A stretch of 64,000 nucleotides of DNA, from assembly GCF_036898465.1 (NCBI RefSeq), contig NZ_JARUMJ010000001.1, forward strand, positions 930,001 to 994,000, given 5' to 3'. The stretch is from Streptomyces sp. B21-105. GTDB taxonomy: Bacteria > Actinomycetota > Actinomycetes > Streptomycetales > Streptomycetaceae. The first letter of the stretch is position 1, and every line of letters begins with the position of its first letter. Shown here one piece after another: positions 16,811 to 26,590 of the stretch. The notes beneath the pieces were generated by a model, which saw only the letters and a program-made list of their open reading frames with translations, was not told the origin of the DNA and ran no database searches. The position numbers and the translations under genes are program-made.

Positions 16811-17613
16811 CCTAGCAATGGTGAGTGCCTGAGATCACACCTGCGGAGCCATGTACGAGAGCAGGAGCGGCGAGGGGGGATGTAGGGGGACGGACTATGG
16901 AGAGGTCCTTCCATGAGTTGTACGGACGCGGTGGTTGGACCGGTTTCGCTGGCCGGGGAGCATCTGAAGAGTCCACGTGCAGCCTAGTCACTAGCATCGG
17001 CGTCGCGCTCGGCGACGAGATGCGCAGGCCAGCCAGCTGGGTGCCGCAGCGTTCGATGCGGTAGCGGGGATCGCGAGCGAACAGGCCGCATCGAAGCTGG
17101 CCGAGCCGAGCAGCCAGGTGACAGGTGGGATGTCGGACGTATGCCAAGTGAGGACGAGGCCCAGCCATGTCTCTCCCCACGCGCCCACGACAGCCGGAAT
17201 CACGGCTCTCAATTGACGTTGCTCGCCCCGTTGACCACATGATGCACATGCCTTAGCGTACTGAAAGCGCTTTCGAACCTCGTCCGATATCTCGAACATC
17301 TGGTTAGGGGTGCAGAAGAGTCTCGATGTGCACATTCTCCGCTCACCGCTCCGCCATTGGCTGGCCGGCTCGAATCAAGGGCCTCGGGAAAGCGAAACGG
17401 TCGAGATCGACGAGTTACTTCACATGATCGACTCCGCGTCCGCAGGGAAAGTGATGGGGCGTCGCCAGCCTGCCCGCATAGCCGCCTTTCCTACTGTAAT
17501 CGAGAAAATATCCTGCAGTTCACGCAACGGTTTCTCTCGTGCTCGCCAAATTTATGGATCCGTAGCCATGGATGGCTACGCGGGCGAATGTGTTCGCGAA
17601 GAGAGGGGACTCG
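16811..17613. other. Non-coding left arm of element 1
   Basis: About 800 bp without a convincing gene. Open frames exist on both strands but lack ribosome-binding sites, family motifs and normal codon bias. GC falls towards 17.5 kb. It contains a perfect 12-bp palindrome at 17263-17274 and presumably the promoter of the rightward cluster, since the first cluster gene starts at 17614. It may also contain decayed DNA from an earlier cargo. Confidence 0.5.
17263..17274. promoter_or_regulatory. LacI-type operator-like palindrome
   Basis: GAAAGCGCTTTC is a perfect 12-bp palindrome with the central CG typical of LacI/GalR-family operators. It is extended on the left by T and followed by TTCGAA. 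It lies 340 bp before the first gene of the cluster. No LacI-family gene is in the window, so a chromosomal regulator would have to bind it. Identification is by sequence pattern only. Confidence 0.4.
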
Positions 17614-18561
17614 ATGAAATTACGACGTGCCGTTGTCACGGGCGGCGCCGGATTCTTAGGTTCACATCTCTGCGAACGGCTCATTCAAGAAGGCGTGGAG
17701 GTGGTGTGCCTGGACGACTTGAGTTCCGGGAGCTTAGAAAATCTGAAGTTATGCGAGGTATCCGGCAGGCTGCACGTCCAGCAGGCGGATATATCAAACG
17801 GATGCGCCGTCAAGGGCCCAGTGGACGCCGTGCTCCACTTCGCGTCTCCCGCTTCCCCAGTCGACTACCTGAGGATGCCGGTGCACACCATGCGCACGGG
17901 GTCGATGGGCACATTCCATGCGTTGAACCTAGCCAAAATGTCGGGCGCCCGGTTCCTGCTCGCCTCGACCAGTGAGACGTACGGTAACCCGCAGGTTCAC
18001 CCTCAGACCGAGGCTTACTGGGGAAATGTCAACCCCGTGGGCCCGCGCGCTGTTTATGACGAAGCGAAACGCTTCGCAGAGGCTCTGACCGTCACCTACC
18101 GTCGAACGTACGGGGTCAATGCAGCGATCGTCCGCATTTTTAACACCTTCGGTCCGCGAATGCGGAAAGAAGACGGGCGGGCCATTCCCACCTTCATCGG
18201 TCAGGCGCTCTCCGGACAGAACATCACCATCGCTGGGGACGGTTCGCAGACCAGATCCTTTTGCTATGTCGACGACTTGCTGGACGGTGTCGTTCGCATG
18301 CTTCATTCTGACCACCCAGGTCCGGTGAACCTGGGGAACCCAGAAGAGGTATCGGTCCGGCAGATCGCCGAGCGCATCAGGAAACTGACTGGGTCACGGT
18401 CGCTCTTTGAGTTCGCGCCCCGTCCGGAGGATGACCCGGAGCTTCGGTGCCCGGACATCACCATGGCCAGAAAGCTTCTTGGATGGACGCCCCAGGTCTC
18501 TCTGGACGAGGGGCTGAAGCTGACAATCGACTGGTTTCAGGAGCAGCTTCTCACCGCTTGA
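17614..18561 (+). CDS. NAD-dependent sugar-nucleotide decarboxylase/epimerase (UDP-xylose synthase-like)
   Basis: 315 residues from ATG 17614, which follows GAGAGGGG. The Rossmann loop is TGGAGFLGSHL (about 9-19). The SDR catalytic Tyr and Lys lie in AVYDEAKRFAEAL, inside the block NPVGPRAVYDEAKR that is characteristic of UDP-glucuronate decarboxylases; STSETYGNP supplies the Ser/Thr. Likely reaction: UDP-glucuronate to UDP-xylose or a 4-keto pentose, giving the sugar donor for the cluster. The gene has three TTA codons (for example 17656-17658), rare in Streptomyces, so translation would depend on the bldA tRNA. First gene of the rightward cluster, 51 nt before the carbamoyltransferase. Confidence 0.78.
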   Translation: MKLRRAVVTGGAGFLGSHLCERLIQEGVEVVCLDDLSSGSLENLKLCEVSGRLHVQQADISNGCAVKGPVDAVLHFASPASPVDYLRMPVHTMRTGSMGTFHALNLAKMSGARFLLASTSETYGNPQVHPQTEAYWGNVNPVGPRAVYDEAKRFAEALTVTYRRTYGVNAAIVRIFNTFGPRMRKEDGRAIPTFIGQALSGQNITIAGDGSQTRSFCYVDDLLDGVVRMLHSDHPGPVNLGNPEEVSVRQIAERIRKLTGSRSLFEFAPRPEDDPELRCPDITMARKLLGWTPQVSLDEGLKLTIDWFQEQLLTA

Positions 18562-18612
18562 GCGCCAGCCATCCGATCGCGCACTGCGAGCTGAACCTCG
18601 GGGAGACGGAAT

Positions 18613-20354
18613 ATGGCAACGTATGTTCTCGGGACGGGACTTTCGCACGATGGATCATCCTGCTTGTTAAAAGACGGTGTGATCGTCACTGCCATAGAAA
18701 AGGAGCGCCTCACCAGGCGCAAGCACGACGGCTTCAACGACGATCTGACCCTACAGTATTGCCTGGACGCAGCGGGCATCTCATGGTCCTCGATCGACCT
18801 ACTGGTCGAGAACAACACAATCAACTCGTACGATCACGCCGATGAGGTTCGCCGCGGGAAACGGATAATTCCTGACAGCGTTCCTCGCGTTAATATCTCG
18901 CATCATCTGGCGCATGCCTACAGCGCCGCCGGGACGAGCCCCTTTCCGCGCATGGCCATCGCGGTGCTGGACGGCCGAGGAAGCTCGCTCAACAACTGCA
19001 TCGACGTCCCGGAAGGTGTTCTGCCCGCCGACGTCGCCGGGATCGACGGCGACGAGCGCAGCGGCTACTGGGAGAAGGAAAGCCTGTACCTGTTCGACGG
19101 CAAGACCGTGACTCCGGTGTTCAAGGACTTCTCCCCGTTGCGGAGAACCGTCACCGATGTGCACCACCCCCTGTTCCCCCGCTCCCTGGCGCACGGCATC
19201 GGGGCGGTGTACGGCGCGGTCAGCCGTTACGTCTTCGGCAACAACTTTACCGACGGCAAGCTGATGGGCCTGGCACCGTACGGAACGCCTGGCCGCTTCG
19301 ACTTCCCCGTCTTCGACCTGCGCGACGGCCGGGTCTTCCTGCGCTACGACTGGCAGACCCGGTTCCCCGCCGAACTGGCCGGGGACGGAACGAATCTCGC
19401 GGAGAATTTCCAGTACTACGCCGACCTGGCTCACCATATGCAGAGCGAGGCAGAGCGGGCGATCCTGTACTTGTTCCGCGAGTACCACCGTAAGTCCGGT
19501 GAGCCCGTGGCAGGTTATGCCGGCGGTGTGGCACTCAACGCGGTGTGCAACGGAAAGATCCCCTCCCAAACCCCCTTCGAGGACCTGTACATACAGCCCG
19601 CCGCCGGTGACAACGGCGTGGCCCTCGGATGCGCCTACTACGGCTGGCTGGAGACGCTGGGACGTCCCCTCGTACAGCACCAGGGCTCAAGTGCCTTCGC
19701 CCGTCCCTACAGTGAGGACGAGATCCGGACCGCTCTGGGCGAATTCAGCGAGCGCTGCAGCTTCGAAGGGCCTTTCCCCGTAGAAGAACGGGGCCGGATC
19801 GCCGCGACGCTGATCGCTGACGGCAAGGTGGTGGGCTGGTTCCAAGGACCCTCCGAATTCGGTCCCGGGCCCTGGGGCATCGCAGCATCCTCGCGGATCC
19901 GAGGCGGGAGCACCTGCGTGACCACATCAACGCCAACATCAAGTTCCGAGAGGACTTCCGTCCGTTCGCGCCGGCGGTGCTGGCCGCCGACGCCGACGAG
20001 TACTTCGAGGGCGTCACGCACAGCCCCTACATGATCTCCGTCGCGACGGTCCCGGAGGCGCTGCGCAAAGTGATACCGGCCGTCGTGCACCGAGACGGTT
20101 CGGCCCGGCTGCAGACCGTGTCGCAGACGGACAACAAACCCTTCTGGCTGCTGCTGAACCACCTCAAGTCGCTCACGGGCGTGCCGATCGCGCTGAACAC
20201 GTCGCTGAACCGCCGCGGTATGCCGATCGTGGAAACACCGGCCCAGGCGCTGTCACTGCTGTGTGAGACAGCACTCGACGCCCTGGTACTGGACGGCTTC
20301 GTCGTCCGTCGTGTCCAGCCCGAGCGCCAGGTCCAGCCGCCGGCCGCTCAGTGA
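18613..20354 (+). CDS. O-carbamoyltransferase, NodU/CmcH/TobZ family (apparent frameshift near 19864)
   Basis: The first frame runs 18613-20034 and matches the carbamoyltransferase family through SEFGPG. It then loses the match because one C is missing in the GGTCCCGGGCC stretch at about 19861-19871. With that C restored the family motif [17 protein letters not shown] returns and continues in the third frame to 20354, giving about 580 residues, the normal family length. N-terminal HH-x-x-HA (ISHHLAHAYSA) and the C-terminal YrdC-like part ([15 protein letters not shown]) are present. It would transfer carbamoyl from carbamoyl phosphate to a sugar hydroxyl. A TTA codon occurs at 18667-18669. 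I treat it as one gene with a probable sequencing error; a real pseudogene remains possible. Confidence 0.75.
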
Positions 20355-20385
20355 CGTCACCGGGAGCCCGAATCCGGGAGGAAAA

Positions 20386-21728
20386 GTGACTTCCTTCGAA
20401 GTTCATTTCACCGGCTGCGCCACTCGATCCGGTGGGATCACCTGGGCACAGCAGGACATTTACGGGTTCGTCTACGGAGGACACGGCCAGGCAGGCCAGG
20501 ACAGTCCTGATCTGCGGGGTGTGGTCGATCCGGAATGCGAACCGTCGACCGATGACTGTAGGTCGGCGATCCGGATTCTGGTCAGTCGTCACGAGGCCCT
20601 GCGGACCACGTTCACAGCGGGCGACGGAGATTTCCTCGCACAGCACGTCTCGGACGAGGGAACGATTCCGGTACTCGTCGATGATGTGGACGGTGTGGGA
20701 GCCGGCCAGGAAGAGCGGGCGGTCTCCAGGCTGACCGATCTGCTCACCAACCGACAGATAGACGTCACCGCCGAGTTACCGCTCCGAATAGGGCTCGTGA
20801 CGGCCTCGCGTACGGTCCGCCGGATCGTCGTGGTGATATCCCGGATGGTGGTCGACGGGTGGGGCTTCGAGAACCTGCTGCAGGATCTCGTACGAGAAGT
20901 GGTCATGGTTCGTAGAGCCGGTGGTGCTCCGCCCCGAGCGTTCCAGCAACTCGACCAGTGGGAGTGGGAGCGCTCCGAACACGGCGCGATGCGTGCGAAG
21001 GCCGCCCTCGCCTACCGCAGCGAGCTGCTTGAGAAGAGCGCGGCGAGTCCTGACCCACGGTCGGTGCCAGGTGCTCCTATGGGGCGCATGCGACGTGGTG
21101 GGCTGTCACTCGGGGCGGAGTTCACCGCGTCCTTGAGACAAGCGTCGAGTTCCCTGTCGATGAGTACGTCCGCGCTGCTGCTGACTTCCTGCGCACTGGC
21201 CGCGTCGGACACCCTGGGAGCGGCCGACCTCCTGCTCCATCTGCATTGCGCAAACAGATTCGATCCGCCCCGGATCCGCTCCGTGACCCGGCTGAAGAGC
21301 ATGTCCTTGATGCCGTACCGGCGGGAATCACAGGTCCTTTCGGCGGAGGCGAAGCGGGTCTGGAGGGCGGCCCTGGTGGCGTACCAGCACGCTCAGGTCC
21401 CCCAGGCGAGGCGGCGGAGATCATCCGGCGGGCGAAGAACCGCTTCCTAGTGGAATTCAATGACCGTCGCACACTGGCCGACGAGGTCGAAGGGGACCCC
21501 CTGGGCGGTGCCGATCTGACCGAGTACTCCACTTCGGAGGTCGATGTCGTCGACAGCGTCCGTCAGGCAGGCGGCCCGCACATGGGTTTCTCGATCGATC
21601 CGCGGGGCGGCCGCCTGGGACTGTCGGTGAAGTTGGAGTCGAATGTTCTCCGCGACGAGGAGATCGTCTCCACCCTCACCCGTATCAGAGAGAGCCTTCA
21701 GAAAGGGCCTATCGATGGTGAGCCATGA
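20386..21728 (+). CDS. Free-standing NRPS-type condensation enzyme (apparent frameshift near 21405)
   Basis: GTG 20386 follows GGGAGGAAAA. The sequence has condensation-domain order: GGITWAQQDIYGF (C1-like), SRHEALRTTF (C2-like), VVVISRMVVDGWGFENLLQDL (C3 region) and LHCANRF (C5-like). The catalytic HHxxxDG is SRMVVDG here, so both histidines are replaced while DG remains. The match shifts frame at the C run near 21403-21407 (QVPQA, then GEAAEIIRRAKNRFL in the next frame) and ends at 21728, about 447 residues. It would join an acyl group from the adenylation-carrier protein to an amine or hydroxyl, unless loss of the histidines means a non-catalytic or altered role. Confidence 0.65.
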
Positions 21729-22821
21729 GACGACCGGTTCGGATCCCAGCGGTCCGCGGATGTCCATCGTCATTCCGACTCACTCCGGTCGCGGCACCTA
21801 CGTGGCCGAGTTACTCCAGGAGTTGCGTAAACCGGCACATGAGGAAACCGTGGAAGTCCTCGTCGTGGACAGCTCGGACGGGGCGGAGGCCACGGAACTC
21901 GAACAGAGATGTGCCGCAGTGGGCGGCTGCAGGTATCTGCGCGGACCGCTGGACGCGGCGACGAAGCGCAACATCGGCGCACAAGCCGCCCGCGGAGAGC
22001 TCCTGCTGTTCGTCGACTCGGACTGCGTCATCACCGACGAGTCGATCCAAGCGCACATCGACTTCATGTCCCAGGCACCGGAAGGCGTCGGAGCAGCCAT
22101 CGGACCCACCCGGATGATCGACAGGAACGACGTTCATCCATGGCCCATCGTGCGACATTCCCGCATGTACAACCAGTGCTACGACTGGCCGGACCGGTTC
22201 AACCGGGTCCTGTGGGGCACTACGTCGAACCTGGTGGTACGGGCCGCCGCCTTCCGCGAGGTCGGCGGCTTTCGGGCCATGTTCCCCGCCCCCGTCGGCG
22301 GCGAGGACGTCGACTTCGGAGTCCGTCTCACGGAGGCCGGGTACGAGATCGCCACCAACCCGATGGCCGAAGTGAGCCACCGGCGCGCGCACATAGGCGG
22401 TCTGCGCCCGATCGCGCGGAGCCTGTTCCACTACGGTGCCGCCGACGCCGCCCTGGTCGATCTCCACAACCAGCGCACCCAGCTGCACGTACCCACCCAT
22501 GTGGCCGGGGCGATGTTGGCCGGCGCTGTCCTCGCCGCCGGCGGACGCCGCACGAAGGCCGTCGTCGGCCTTGCAGCCCTCGCCTCGATCGCGGTCGGCA
22601 CCACGCGTGCCCGGAAGTCGATGTACGAAGTCTCCGGGAACGAGAGCACGACCAGCAGGTCCTGGGTCGAGATACCCAGACAACTCGCGGCCCGCGGGCT
22701 GGACGGTGTCTTCACCCTCGGCGTGATCGTCGGGGCGGCACGCCGCAACAGGCCGGGGCTGGCCCTGAAACGGTTCGTGTACGTGGACCGGGCGGGATTC
22801 GAACTGAGGAGTGAGGCGTGA
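21715..22821 (+). CDS. Family 2-type glycosyltransferase
   Basis: 368 residues from ATG 21715, supported by GAAAGGG; the start overlaps the end of the condensation gene. GT-A features: MSIVIPTHSGRGTYVAELLQEL at the start, VEVLVVDSS, the DxD-type metal motif FVDSDC (about 100), and GGEDVDFGVRLTEAGY, the acidic 'ED' region. The C-terminal third has hydrophobic stretches (AGAMLAGAVLAAGGRRTKAVVGLAALASIAV) suggesting membrane association. It likely attaches the pentose or an amino sugar. The stop overlaps the second carbamoyltransferase (GTGA). Confidence 0.75.
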   Translation: MVSHETTGSDPSGPRMSIVIPTHSGRGTYVAELLQELRKPAHEETVEVLVVDSSDGAEATELEQRCAAVGGCRYLRGPLDAATKRNIGAQAARGELLLFVDSDCVITDESIQAHIDFMSQAPEGVGAAIGPTRMIDRNDVHPWPIVRHSRMYNQCYDWPDRFNRVLWGTTSNLVVRAAAFREVGGFRAMFPAPVGGEDVDFGVRLTEAGYEIATNPMAEVSHRRAHIGGLRPIARSLFHYGAADAALVDLHNQRTQLHVPTHVAGAMLAGAVLAAGGRRTKAVVGLAALASIAVGTTRARKSMYEVSGNESTTSRSWVEIPRQLAARGLDGVFTLGVIVGAARRNRPGLALKRFVYVDRAGFELRSEA

Positions 22822-24818
22822 TCACACTCGGTATCACGGGAAGCTTCTCCGACCTGAGCGGAAAGTTCCTGCCTGCACTGCCCGACTGGTTCTACCACGA
22901 CTCCGCCGCCGGTCTGGTGGTCGACGGCACGGCGGTGGCGGCCGTAGAGGAGGAGCGGCTCAACCGGATCAAACACACCAACAAGTTTCCGCACGAGGCG
23001 GTTCGAGCCTGTCTTGAGATCGCCGGCATACGCCCCGGCGACATCGACAACGTGGCGTTCTTCTTCGGTGAGGAGTACTCGGACCTGGAACTGGGCTACC
23101 AGTACCTCGAAAACCCCGATGAACTGGTCAGGTCCGCACGTGACCTGGTCGAAGAGCGACTCCACGAATGTCTGCCCACCGGCTTCTCGGCCGACCGGAT
23201 AACCTTCGTGCCGCACCATCTATCCCACGCCTTCGGGACGTTCGCTGATTCCGGGTTCGACAGCGGCCTGGCCCTGGTCATGGACGGCAATGGCGAGGCA
23301 GAGAGCATCTCGGTCTACCGGGGCGCCAGCGGCAAGCTGGATCTGCTGAAGACCTACGACATCTCCCGCTCCCTCGGCCACTTCTACCTGTCGGCCCTTC
23401 CACTCATCGGTTTCAAACGCTTCGACGAGTACAAGGCCATGGGCTTGGCACCCTACGGTGACCCGGAGGTGTATCGCGAGGAGTTCGCGCGGTGCACCGC
23501 CGTCCTGCCCGGCGGCGAGTTCGAGATGGACGGAGCCGCTCTCGTGGAGCGCTTCCTGCGGAAGGGGTACCGGCCGCGGCGTCGAGGAGAGGTGCCCCGG
23601 GCCGAGGACGCCCACCTGGCCGCCGCACTCCAAGAGGTGCTGGAGCGGGTCGTCCTGCACATCGCTCGCCACTGGCGCGACGAGACAGGAGAACGCAGGC
23701 TCTGCCTCGCCGGCGGCGTGGCCCACAACTCCTCCGCGAACGGCCGGTTGCTCTCCTCCGGGCTCTTCGACGACCTGTTCGTCCACCCGGCCTCGCACGA
23801 CGCTGGCTCGGCCCTGGGCGCCGCCCAGTCCCTCCAGTCGGAGGCCGGCGTCTTCCACAGCAAACGGCTCCGGCATGTCTTTCTCGGGCCCAATCTGGGC
23901 GCGCGACTGGACGTGTCCGCCGCGGTCCACAGGTGGGCCCCGTTCGTCGAGTGGGAAGCGGTGGACCCGGGTGACGAACACGACCTCGCCGCGCGTCTGA
24001 TCGACGAGGGCGCGATCGTCGGCTGGGCGCGCGGCCGCTCGGAGTTCGGCCCCCGGGCGCTGGGGCACCGCAGCATACTCGCCGACCCCCGGCACGCCGG
24101 GAACCGCGACCGGGTCAACGCGGTGGTCAAGAAGCGCGAGGAGTTCCGCCCGTTCGCGCCGGCGGTGCTGGCCGAGCACCTGGAGACCGTGTTCGAGGCC
24201 GTGCCGACCCGGGCGCCGCTCGACTTTATGTCGTACGTCGTGCAGGTGAAGGACGAATGGCGCGAGCGGTTGCCGGCCGTGGTGCACGTCGATGGCAGCG
24301 CACGGGTGCAGACGGTCGACAAGGACAGCAATCCGGCGTTCTGGCAACTCATTCAGAGCTTCTACAAGCGGTCCGGCGTGCCAGTCGTCCTCAACACCTC
24401 GTTCAACAATTTCGCGGAGCCGATCGTGCAGACCACGGACGACGCGCTGCGCTGTCTGGTCACGACAGCACTCGACTGCCTGGTCCTGCCGGGGTTCGTG
24501 ATCCGCCGCCGTTCCGACCTCGTGGAAGCGATCCTGACCAGCGTGCCGTCCCTGCATCCTGCCGCGGAGCTGAGGAAGATCGTGCGGCCGGGGAAGCCGG
24601 GATCGTCACGTACCGTCGCCACCTTCCATTACGCCGGTGCGCGCGAGATCGACGTCTCGCCAGCGCTGTGGGACCTGCTCGCCACAGGGACGACGTCCCC
24701 CGCTGACCTGGGTCTTTCGTCAGCGGGGGACGACGGCGCCCGCGTGGCCGACGAGCTCATGCGGCTGTGGGAACTCCGCATCGTCGACCTGGCACCCCGT
24801 GGCCGCACACCGGCATGA
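22818..24818 (+). CDS. Second O-carbamoyltransferase with C-terminal extension
   Basis: 666 residues, intact. N-terminal Kae1-like part: [37 protein letters not shown] and [11 protein letters not shown] (metal-binding histidines). C-terminal YrdC-like part: [38 protein letters not shown] and [12 protein letters not shown]. About 90 extra residues follow the usual end (after [13 protein letters not shown]) and resemble a small winged-helix-like or PqqD-like tail ([16 protein letters not shown]). Two carbamoyltransferases imply two carbamoylated positions or two substrates. GTG start overlaps the glycosyltransferase stop. Confidence 0.82.
   Translation: MITLGITGSFSDLSGKFLPALPDWFYHDSAAGLVVDGTAVAAVEEERLNRIKHTNKFPHEAVRACLEIAGIRPGDIDNVAFFFGEEYSDLELGYQYLENPDELVRSARDLVEERLHECLPTGFSADRITFVPHHLSHAFGTFADSGFDSGLALVMDGNGEAESISVYRGASGKLDLLKTYDISRSLGHFYLSALPLIGFKRFDEYKAMGLAPYGDPEVYREEFARCTAVLPGGEFEMDGAALVERFLRKGYRPRRRGEVPRAEDAHLAAALQEVLERVVLHIARHWRDETGERRLCLAGGVAHNSSANGRLLSSGLFDDLFVHPASHDAGSALGAAQSLQSEAGVFHSKRLRHVFLGPNLGARLDVSAAVHRWAPFVEWEAVDPGDEHDLAARLIDEGAIVGWARGRSEFGPRALGHRSILADPRHAGNRDRVNAVVKKREEFRPFAPAVLAEHLETVFEAVPTRAPLDFMSYVVQVKDEWRERLPAVVHVDGSARVQTVDKDSNPAFWQLIQSFYKRSGVPVVLNTSFNNFAEPIVQTTDDALRCLVTTALDCLVLPGFVIRRRSDLVEAILTSVPSLHPAAELRKIVRPGKPGSSRTVATFHYAGAREIDVSPALWDLLATGTTSPADLGLSSAGDDGARVADELMRLWELRIVDLAPRGRTPA
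24695..24731. repeat. Perfect 13-bp inverted repeat inside the carbamoyltransferase gene
   Basis: GTCCCCCGCTGAC at 24695-24707 and GTCAGCGGGGGAC at 24719-24731 are exact reverse complements around an 11-nt loop. This gives a very stable RNA hairpin about 90 nt before the stop codon. No T run follows, so intrinsic termination is not obvious. It could reduce downstream expression, act as a protein-binding site or be a by-product of codon choice. Confidence 0.45.
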
Positions 24819-24891
24819 CGCGCGGGACGGCACGACAGCGCGACCGGCGAGCGGCTCCAAGGCACGGCCGAGCACTTCAGTGAGGGACTCG

Positions 24892-26589
24892 ATGCATCTG
24901 TTCCAGGCACTCCGCGCCCGAGCACGGGAACGCCCCCGGGCGGTGGCACATGTCGTAGCGGGAGGGCAGACGCTCACGTTCGACGCATGGCATCGCCGAG
25001 CCTGCGCCCAGGCCGAGCGCCTCTCCGCCCGAGGAGTGGGGCCCGGGACACCGGTCGGCCTCCGCTTCACCGCGGAAGAGGTGATCGACGCGGCGTCGGC
25101 CATGGTCGCCGTGCAGTTGCTGGCAGCCGTACCAGTGTTCCTGCCGCAGGTGTCGGACCCCGCGACCGTGGCGCGCGGCCGGTCCCGGACGGGGGTCGAT
25201 CTTGTGTTGCCGAACGACTGGCCCGTCGGCGAGATCGGTGGTGAGCCATGCTCGGGGCACTGCCGTCTGGAGCGCTGGGCGGAACGGTCGGACATCGGGG
25301 CCGAGATCGCGGCGGTGGTGCAGACATCGGGCGCCACCGGGAATCCCAGGGGCGTGGCCATCACCCACCAGGACGCCGCCTATCAGACGCGCGGGGGATG
25401 GACGCAGGACGTGCTGTTGGCCGCTTCAGCCGTGCACACCGTCGACGGCGCGATGCACCTGGTGGCGCCGCTGCTCGACGGGCGCAAGGTGATCACGCTG
25501 CCCCGGTTCTCGGCGGGCGCCTTCTGGCAGACCCTGCGGAAGCAGAAGCCCACCTACCTCAAGCTGGTGCCCGCCATGATCCGGCTGCTCGACGCGGAGG
25601 AGACGGACCTGCCGCCACAGCGCACGGACGTCCGGAAGGTCCGGATCGGCTCCGCCGCGGTGAGCGAGGACGACCGGGATGCCTTGGCCCGGTTGTTCCC
25701 CCGCGCGGAGATCTGGATGGACTATTCGAGCACGGAGTCCGGCAAGGCGGCCGTCCAGATCCGGCTCGACCGGACAGATCACCGCCGGTCTCCGTGGCGC
25801 GGCGAACTCGGAGTGCCCGACTCCGACACCCTGGTCAGGGTGGTCGACGCGAGCGGCGTGACCGTCCCGCCGGGAACAGCGGGAGAGATCCAGCTCCGGC
25901 ACGCCGTCCTGCCCCGACGGCGGTACTTCCCGGACCATCGGGCCGAAGCCGACTCCACCGACGGTCCTTGGGTGTCCACGGGCGACATCGGCGTGCTCGA
26001 CGATACCGGCCGGCTTTGGTACAGCGGTCGGCTTGCCGAGACGGCCAACTGTGGTGGGGAGAACGTCTCACTTGTCGAAGTGGAACAGGCTTTCCTGGAA
26101 TGCGAGTTCATTGCTGCTGCGGCTGCTGCGGCCCTCCCGCACCCGTTGATGGGGCAAACGGTGGGCCTGCTGCTGGTGCCCGTCGGCGACCGGTCCGTGA
26201 CGGACGCCGAACTGCACGCTTTCGCACGTCGGCGCCTCCGCCCCGTCCAACGACCTACCCGGATGCTGTGCGTATCCGAGGTGCCGGTCGCCGAACACGG
26301 CAAGATCGCCCGTGGCAAGGTCCGCGACATCCTGCTCGACGCTGGGGCACCCGCCGCCGTCCCGGAGAGTGCCGATCGGATTCTGGCACTCGTCCGGGAG
26401 TTGGGCTTCACCGAAGCCGAGGCCGACGACGACCTGTTCGCGCTGGGCTTGACCTCGCTCGACTTCGTGCGGTTCGCCATGGCGATCGAGACAGCGTTCG
26501 GCGTCATGGTCGACCTGGGCGAGCTGATGAGCCTCGCCACCATCGCCGACCTACAGCGCCACCTTCTGCCGGACGACGGGGGGCACTGA
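24892..26589 (+). CDS. Adenylation enzyme fused to a carrier protein (A-PCP/ACP didomain)
   Basis: 565 residues from ATG 24892 with GAGGG upstream. Adenylation core motifs: A3 VQTSGATGNPRG (about 143-154), A5 YSSTESG, A7 STGDIG, A8 region GRLAETANCGGENVS, and A10 lysine region EHGKIARGKV. The last 75 residues are a carrier domain with the phosphopantetheine serine in LGLTSLDFV (about Ser522). It activates an acid as the AMP ester and loads it on its own carrier for the condensation enzyme. The substrate is not predictable by eye. Lies 73 nt after the carbamoyltransferase. Confidence 0.8.
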   Translation: MHLFQALRARARERPRAVAHVVAGGQTLTFDAWHRRACAQAERLSARGVGPGTPVGLRFTAEEVIDAASAMVAVQLLAAVPVFLPQVSDPATVARGRSRTGVDLVLPNDWPVGEIGGEPCSGHCRLERWAERSDIGAEIAAVVQTSGATGNPRGVAITHQDAAYQTRGGWTQDVLLAASAVHTVDGAMHLVAPLLDGRKVITLPRFSAGAFWQTLRKQKPTYLKLVPAMIRLLDAEETDLPPQRTDVRKVRIGSAAVSEDDRDALARLFPRAEIWMDYSSTESGKAAVQIRLDRTDHRRSPWRGELGVPDSDTLVRVVDASGVTVPPGTAGEIQLRHAVLPRRRYFPDHRAEADSTDGPWVSTGDIGVLDDTGRLWYSGRLAETANCGGENVSLVEVEQAFLECEFIAAAAAAALPHPLMGQTVGLLLVPVGDRSVTDAELHAFARRRLRPVQRPTRMLCVSEVPVAEHGKIARGKVRDILLDAGAPAAVPESADRILALVRELGFTEAEADDDLFALGLTSLDFVRFAMAIETAFGVMVDLGELMSLATIADLQRHLLPDDGGH

Positions 26590-26590
26590 C

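Noticed and set aside
16812..17335. Several overlapping ORFs on both strands in the left arm of element 1
   Set aside because: None has a ribosome-binding site, a family motif or typical codon bias; they run across one another in all frames.
19861..21408. Programmed frameshifting in the carbamoyltransferase and condensation genes
   Set aside because: Both breaks are single missing bases in C runs without slippery heptamers or stimulatory structures; error or mutation is simpler.
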